A stretch of 8,670 nucleotides of DNA from Leptolinea sp. (GTDB lineage Bacteria; Chloroflexota; Anaerolineae; Anaerolineales; Anaerolineaceae). The DNA is taken from contig JALHEL010000068.1 of the NCBI GenBank assembly GCA_022837205.1, positions 1-8,670 on the forward strand, given 5' to 3'. Under the pieces are notes generated by a model, which saw only the letters and a list, made by a program, of their open reading frames with translations, had not been told where the DNA came from and searched no databases. The number at the start of each line of letters is the position of its first letter. The stretch's first letter is position 1. The position numbers were made by a program, and so were the translations under genes. Shown piece after piece: positions 6,295 through 8,670 of the stretch.

Positions 6295-7479
6295 TTAATG
6301 AACCAGTGCAGGTAGAAATCCGCCGACAAAGGCATCTCCGAGTCCGATTGTAGTTACATTTTTATCATTAACTTCCACACATGGCAAACAACAGATTTCA
6401 CCTTGCTTCATTGCATTAATCCGATCTGAAAATTGAGCCCCTTCTTTTTGAGGAGCGCTTTTTTCCATTTCGAAATAGTTCTGACGGGTAAAGTCATCGC
6501 CGAATCGATAGCGAGTACCTCCCATGGTTATTCCCCCTTTTAAAGCTTTTTTGAGAGAATCGGCATCCCTTCCATAAGCTAACGCCCAATATTGGGTATG
6601 CAAAACGATTTTTGGAACAGGAATAAGTTTACATAAGACTTCTAAAGATTGTAAAACTTCAAGGGGATCCAGCAAATTTATTTTTCGACCGATATAACCC
6701 TCGAATTCATCTTCGTTTAAACTGAATATTTGAATGTGCCCCAACAATTTATCTCTGACAATTCGGCTGAAGTTCTTATTGTAAAAACAGGCATCTTCAT
6801 AAAAAATCAACGCATCTTTCGGCAAATTTTTCATGCTGATTAATAATTTTTCCAACCGATCTTCCAATAAATTTTGATCTTGCATGGCATTAAATCCCGA
6901 TATCAGGAAAACTTTCGCATTCAGCAACAACTGACTCAAGCGCGGGTCTAAGCGCATCAGAATATTATCGAGATCGTTATCATAAATAATACGGTTGGCC
7001 TGTTTCGGTCGAATGATCTTATCTTGAACCCGGATTGTATGGTTTTGAGTAAATTGAATAATCAGATGCGGGTAAGAATTTTCTTCCGGAGCGCTGCAGA
7101 TATATTCGCAATCCGGCGGTAACAACCGCCGGACATCATCATTCATGGTGACTAAGTGGAGGGCTGAACTGTATCCGATTTTACTCATTGCGATTGCAGC
7201 CCTCACCGATGTCCCCCCTAAAGTAACCTTTTTCCGAAAAGCTTTTGAAAAATCTTCGATTATTTGCGAAGATCGGACAAAGCACTCCCCTCCTTTTCCT
7301 TCTTTCATATAACCCAAGATTGAAATAATTAAATCTCTTTGAGTTTGAACCTCTCCGACCGGATGGATTTCCGAATATTCGATTCCAAATTCATGAACCA
7401 AATTTTCAAAAATAGCCGAATCCCATTCGATTTCATAATCAATATTATTTCCCAAACCAAGAACAATATCTTTTGTCAT
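6295..7479 (-). CDS. ADP-dependent phosphofructokinase/glucokinase-type sugar kinase
   Basis: A 394-aa ribokinase-fold kinase of the ADP-dependent phosphofructokinase/glucokinase family (known mainly from archaea, also some bacteria and animals). Signs are GLGNNIDYEIEW at the N-terminus (8-19), GGTSVRAAIAMSKIG (88-102), LISGFNAM (192-199), the metal-binding NxxE as NEDE (255-258), VLHTQYW (292-298), RYRFGDDFTR (323-332) and the catalytic loop TIGLGDAFVGG (377-387) with base Asp382. It would phosphorylate a sugar or sugar phosphate using ADP, as inferred from the family. Placement between an aldolase and a sugar-phosphate regulator suits a 6-phosphate-to-bisphosphate kinase acting on fructose-6-P or tagatose-6-P, but the substrate cannot be fixed. 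The start ATG has no recognisable Shine-Dalgarno and follows the aldolase stop by 21 bases, so translation may depend on coupling. It is complete and intact. Confidence 0.85.
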   Translation of the reverse strand: MTKDIVLGLGNNIDYEIEWDSAIFENLVHEFGIEYSEIHPVGEVQTQRDLIISILGYMKEGKGGECFVRSSQIIEDFSKAFRKKVTLGGTSVRAAIAMSKIGYSSALHLVTMNDDVRRLLPPDCEYICSAPEENSYPHLIIQFTQNHTIRVQDKIIRPKQANRIIYDNDLDNILMRLDPRLSQLLLNAKVFLISGFNAMQDQNLLEDRLEKLLISMKNLPKDALIFYEDACFYNKNFSRIVRDKLLGHIQIFSLNEDEFEGYIGRKINLLDPLEVLQSLEVLCKLIPVPKIVLHTQYWALAYGRDADSLKKALKGGITMGGTRYRFGDDFTRQNYFEMEKSAPQKEGAQFSDRINAMKQGEICCLPCVEVNDKNVTTIGLGDAFVGGFLPALVH

Positions 7480-7500
7480 ATTTACGTATGAAATCAGGAA

Positions 7501-7923
7501 TTAATATAAGGATGCTTTCCCGGTGGCAAGAAAGAGATCGATCTTTTGATAGGCTACCTCTTTCATCGCAGCAATACAGGAAGGTTGAATCACATTGGGT
7601 TCCCGTAAGCTGAGATCATTCAAAACTTCCCGCATTTTCATAAAATAGGCTGCTTTGATGTCGCTGGAAATATTGATTTTATTAATTCCCAGATTGACCG
7701 CTTCCCGAATTTCATCGTCACGATTGTTTGAACCGCCATGCAAAACCAACGGGATCGAAATGATCGATTTAATTTCTTTCAGCAAATCTAACTTTAATTC
7801 GGGCTTCATTCCTTTTGGATAAAGGCCGTGAGATGTTCCGATTGCGATTGCAAGCGAATCGATTCCGGTTTCCCGAACAAATTTAACCGCATCCGCGGGA
7901 TTGGTATAAATGATTTTATTCAT
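7501..7923 (-). CDS. Class II ketose-bisphosphate aldolase, C-terminal half (frame broken from N-half)
   Basis: This holds the second half of a GatY/KbaY/FBA-type zinc aldolase in the frame -1 to the first half. From ATG7923 it is 140 aa: IIYTNPADAVKFVRETGIDS, GTSHG (29-33, zinc His32), VLHGGSNN (60-67, second zinc His62) and KINISSDIK (82-90, phosphate-binding region), ending as aldolases do at ATGKASLY. The ATG overlaps the stop of the N-half as ATGA. No useful Shine-Dalgarno precedes it, so any separate translation would rely on reinitiation. The frame is open upstream to 7992, but that part is not aldolase-like. Alone it lacks the HLDHG catalytic motif and cannot be an enzyme. Most likely it is part of a pseudogene made by a small deletion; a two-chain enzyme is less likely. 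Confidence 0.75.
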   Translation of the reverse strand: MNKIIYTNPADAVKFVRETGIDSLAIAIGTSHGLYPKGMKPELKLDLLKEIKSIISIPLVLHGGSNNRDDEIREAVNLGINKINISSDIKAAYFMKMREVLNDLSLREPNVIQPSCIAAMKEVAYQKIDLFLATGKASLY

Positions 7924-8333
7924 TCCCTGTTCGGTAATTCCCCTTCTACCGAAACATTTACGGCATGCGCTGCTTCGACTACTTTTTTGCAAATCGCAAT
8001 GTTTTCTTCAAAAGGAAGAGCGGATCCGTCGATCATCACAGAAGTAAAGCCGTTTTGAATGGCAAGAATAACCTGGTTAAAATCAGCTCCGTGATCCAAA
8101 TGGATACATACCGGCAGTTTTGTTTTGTACGCTTTTTCAATAATCGCTTTAACCATTTCTACACCGATAAATTTCAATTCATCGGGATGAATCGCAATAA
8201 TTAAAGGTGCATTTTTTTCTTCCGAAGCTTCAAATATTCCGTTTAGCATCGAATAATCACTTATATTGAAAGCAGGAACGGCAAAATAATTTTTATTCGC
8301 AACCGCCAGTAAGTCAGCCATATTCATTAACAT
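7920..8333 (-). CDS. Class II ketose-bisphosphate aldolase, N-terminal half (ends at a frameshift)
   Basis: The 137-aa product begins as class II aldolases do (MLMNMADLLAVANKNYFAVPAFN) and carries HLDHG (78-82, catalytic Asp80 and zinc His81), SVMIDGS (98-104) and VSVEGEL (127-133, with a zinc-ligand Glu). It then runs into PNRE and TGA, exactly where the family has ELGTIG and a mobile active-site loop. Intact family members are about 280-290 aa. Compared with remembered homologs, about nine residues of that loop are missing and the frame is off, which one deletion of about 28 bases would explain. The intact enzyme cleaves fructose- or tagatose-1,6-bisphosphate to triose phosphates. The start is ATG8333, about 10 bases after GAGG; ATGs at 8327 and 8321 are alternatives. 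It is 62 bases after the permease gene and first of the catabolic genes. Confidence 0.82.
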   Translation of the reverse strand: MLMNMADLLAVANKNYFAVPAFNISDYSMLNGIFEASEEKNAPLIIAIHPDELKFIGVEMVKAIIEKAYKTKLPVCIHLDHGADFNQVILAIQNGFTSVMIDGSALPFEENIAICKKVVEAAHAVNVSVEGELPNRE

Positions 8334-8346
8334 ATTGTATTATCCT

Positions 8347-8368
8347 CTAATATTTTATAAAATTTTAG
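8347..8368. promoter_or_regulatory. AT-rich 22-bp near-perfect palindrome before the aldolase gene
   Basis: CTAATATTTTATAAAATTTTAG matches its reverse complement at 20 of 22 positions (one mismatched pair). It lies between permease and aldolase, directly upstream of the aldolase ribosome binding site. It could be an operator for the RpiR-type regulator, an internal promoter region, or an mRNA hairpin; AT-rich sequence forms such dyads by chance more easily than balanced sequence. Confidence 0.35.
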
Positions 8369-8395
8369 TATTTTTATTTTCTGTCTTTAACTATT

Positions 8396-8670
8396 TTAAC
8401 TTTTTACCGATCCGGCCGTCATTCCGCCGATAAAATATCTTTGGAAGAACAGGAATAAAATCAAAACCGGCATACAGCCTAAAATACTCATGGCCATCAT
8501 CTCGTTCCATTCATAAGAATGCTGGCCCATCAATTGTTGAATTCCGATCGGCACGGTTCGCATATTTACTGTTTTTGTCAGTGTTAATGCGAACAAATAT
8601 TCATTCCAAGCTTGCATAAAAGTATACATTCCGACCGAAATGATCCCCGGAATAGAAATCGGGAAAAGTA
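8396..8670 (-). CDS. Sugar ABC transporter permease, MalG type, C-terminal fragment
   Basis: The last 90 residues of an inner-membrane permease; the gene continues past the right edge. The segment PISIPGIISVGMYTFMQAWNEYLFALTLT follows the EAA loop in MalG-type (CUT1) permeases, then comes RTVPIGIQQLMGQ and EWNEMMAMSILGCMP, leading into the final membrane helix (VLILFLFFQRYFIGG) and the family's usual ending GMTAGSVKS. The frame is open to the window edge, so Met8629 is internal and not the start. It would form the transmembrane channel with a second permease, a binding protein and an ATPase, importing a sugar or oligosaccharide that cannot be identified. The catabolic genes lie downstream on the same strand after 62 bases, consistent with one operon. 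Confidence 0.92.
   Translation of the reverse strand, partial: LFPISIPGIISVGMYTFMQAWNEYLFALTLTKTVNMRTVPIGIQQLMGQHSYEWNEMMAMSILGCMPVLILFLFFQRYFIGGMTAGSVKS

Noticed and set aside
7920..7950. Programmed -1 frameshift joining the aldolase halves
   Set aside because: No X-XXY-YYZ slippery heptamer is present in the overlap, and loop residues are missing, which frameshifting would not restore.
1..8670. Frequent TTCCG/CGGAA words on both strands
   Set aside because: They fall mostly within coding sequence (Ile-Pro and Ser-Glu codons) without regular spacing, so they look like codon and word bias, not a repeat family.
1..8670. tRNA genes, insertion sequences, CRISPR arrays, attachment sites
   Set aside because: None seen by eye; the window is almost fully covered by genes, and the longest gap (about 180 bases before infC) holds only the promoter and small inverted repeats.

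Overview
The window is bacterial chromosome: the infC-rpmI-rplT ribosomal operon sits in the middle, and all neighbours are ordinary bacterial families. Base composition is moderately AT-rich by eye. The L35 sequence and the long acidic tail on IF3 look more like Chloroflexota (Anaerolineae-type) than model Firmicutes or Proteobacteria. This placement is from memory of family sequences and is low confidence.

Left block (1-3727, + strand): three tightly coupled genes. The first is the 3' part of a protein that resembles the C-terminal domain of a degenerate superfamily 1 helicase. The second is a complete UvrD/Rep-type helicase with all main motifs. The third is a small stand-alone RecB/Cas4-like PD-(D/E)XK nuclease with the four-cysteine pattern of an iron-sulfur staple. 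Both junctions are 4-base ATGA stop/start overlaps. Together the set carries the parts of AddAB (inactive helicase, active helicase, Fe-S nuclease) on three polypeptides, so a DNA-end-processing complex is the best inference. This is the strongest candidate for a poorly described system here. A 19-bp perfect hairpin terminator separates it from the convergent operon.

Middle block (3795-5342, - strand): infC, rpmI and rplT, encoding IF3, L35 and L20. infC appears to start at a non-canonical AUC (or AUU) codon behind a strong Shine-Dalgarno sequence. rpmI starts at GTG. A hairpin with an AA bulge lies just before the rpmI ribosome binding site and is a candidate L20 autoregulatory site.

Right block (5431-8670, - strand): a sugar-use operon read from right to left. 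It holds the C-terminal end of a sugar ABC transporter permease, a class II ketose-bisphosphate aldolase whose frame is broken in the active-site loop, an ADP-dependent phosphofructokinase/glucokinase-type sugar kinase, and an RpiR/MurR-type regulator with a SIS domain. The expected logic is import, phosphorylation and aldol cleavage, with a regulator that senses a sugar phosphate. The break in the aldolase would cut that pathway unless the two halves assemble or another aldolase substitutes.
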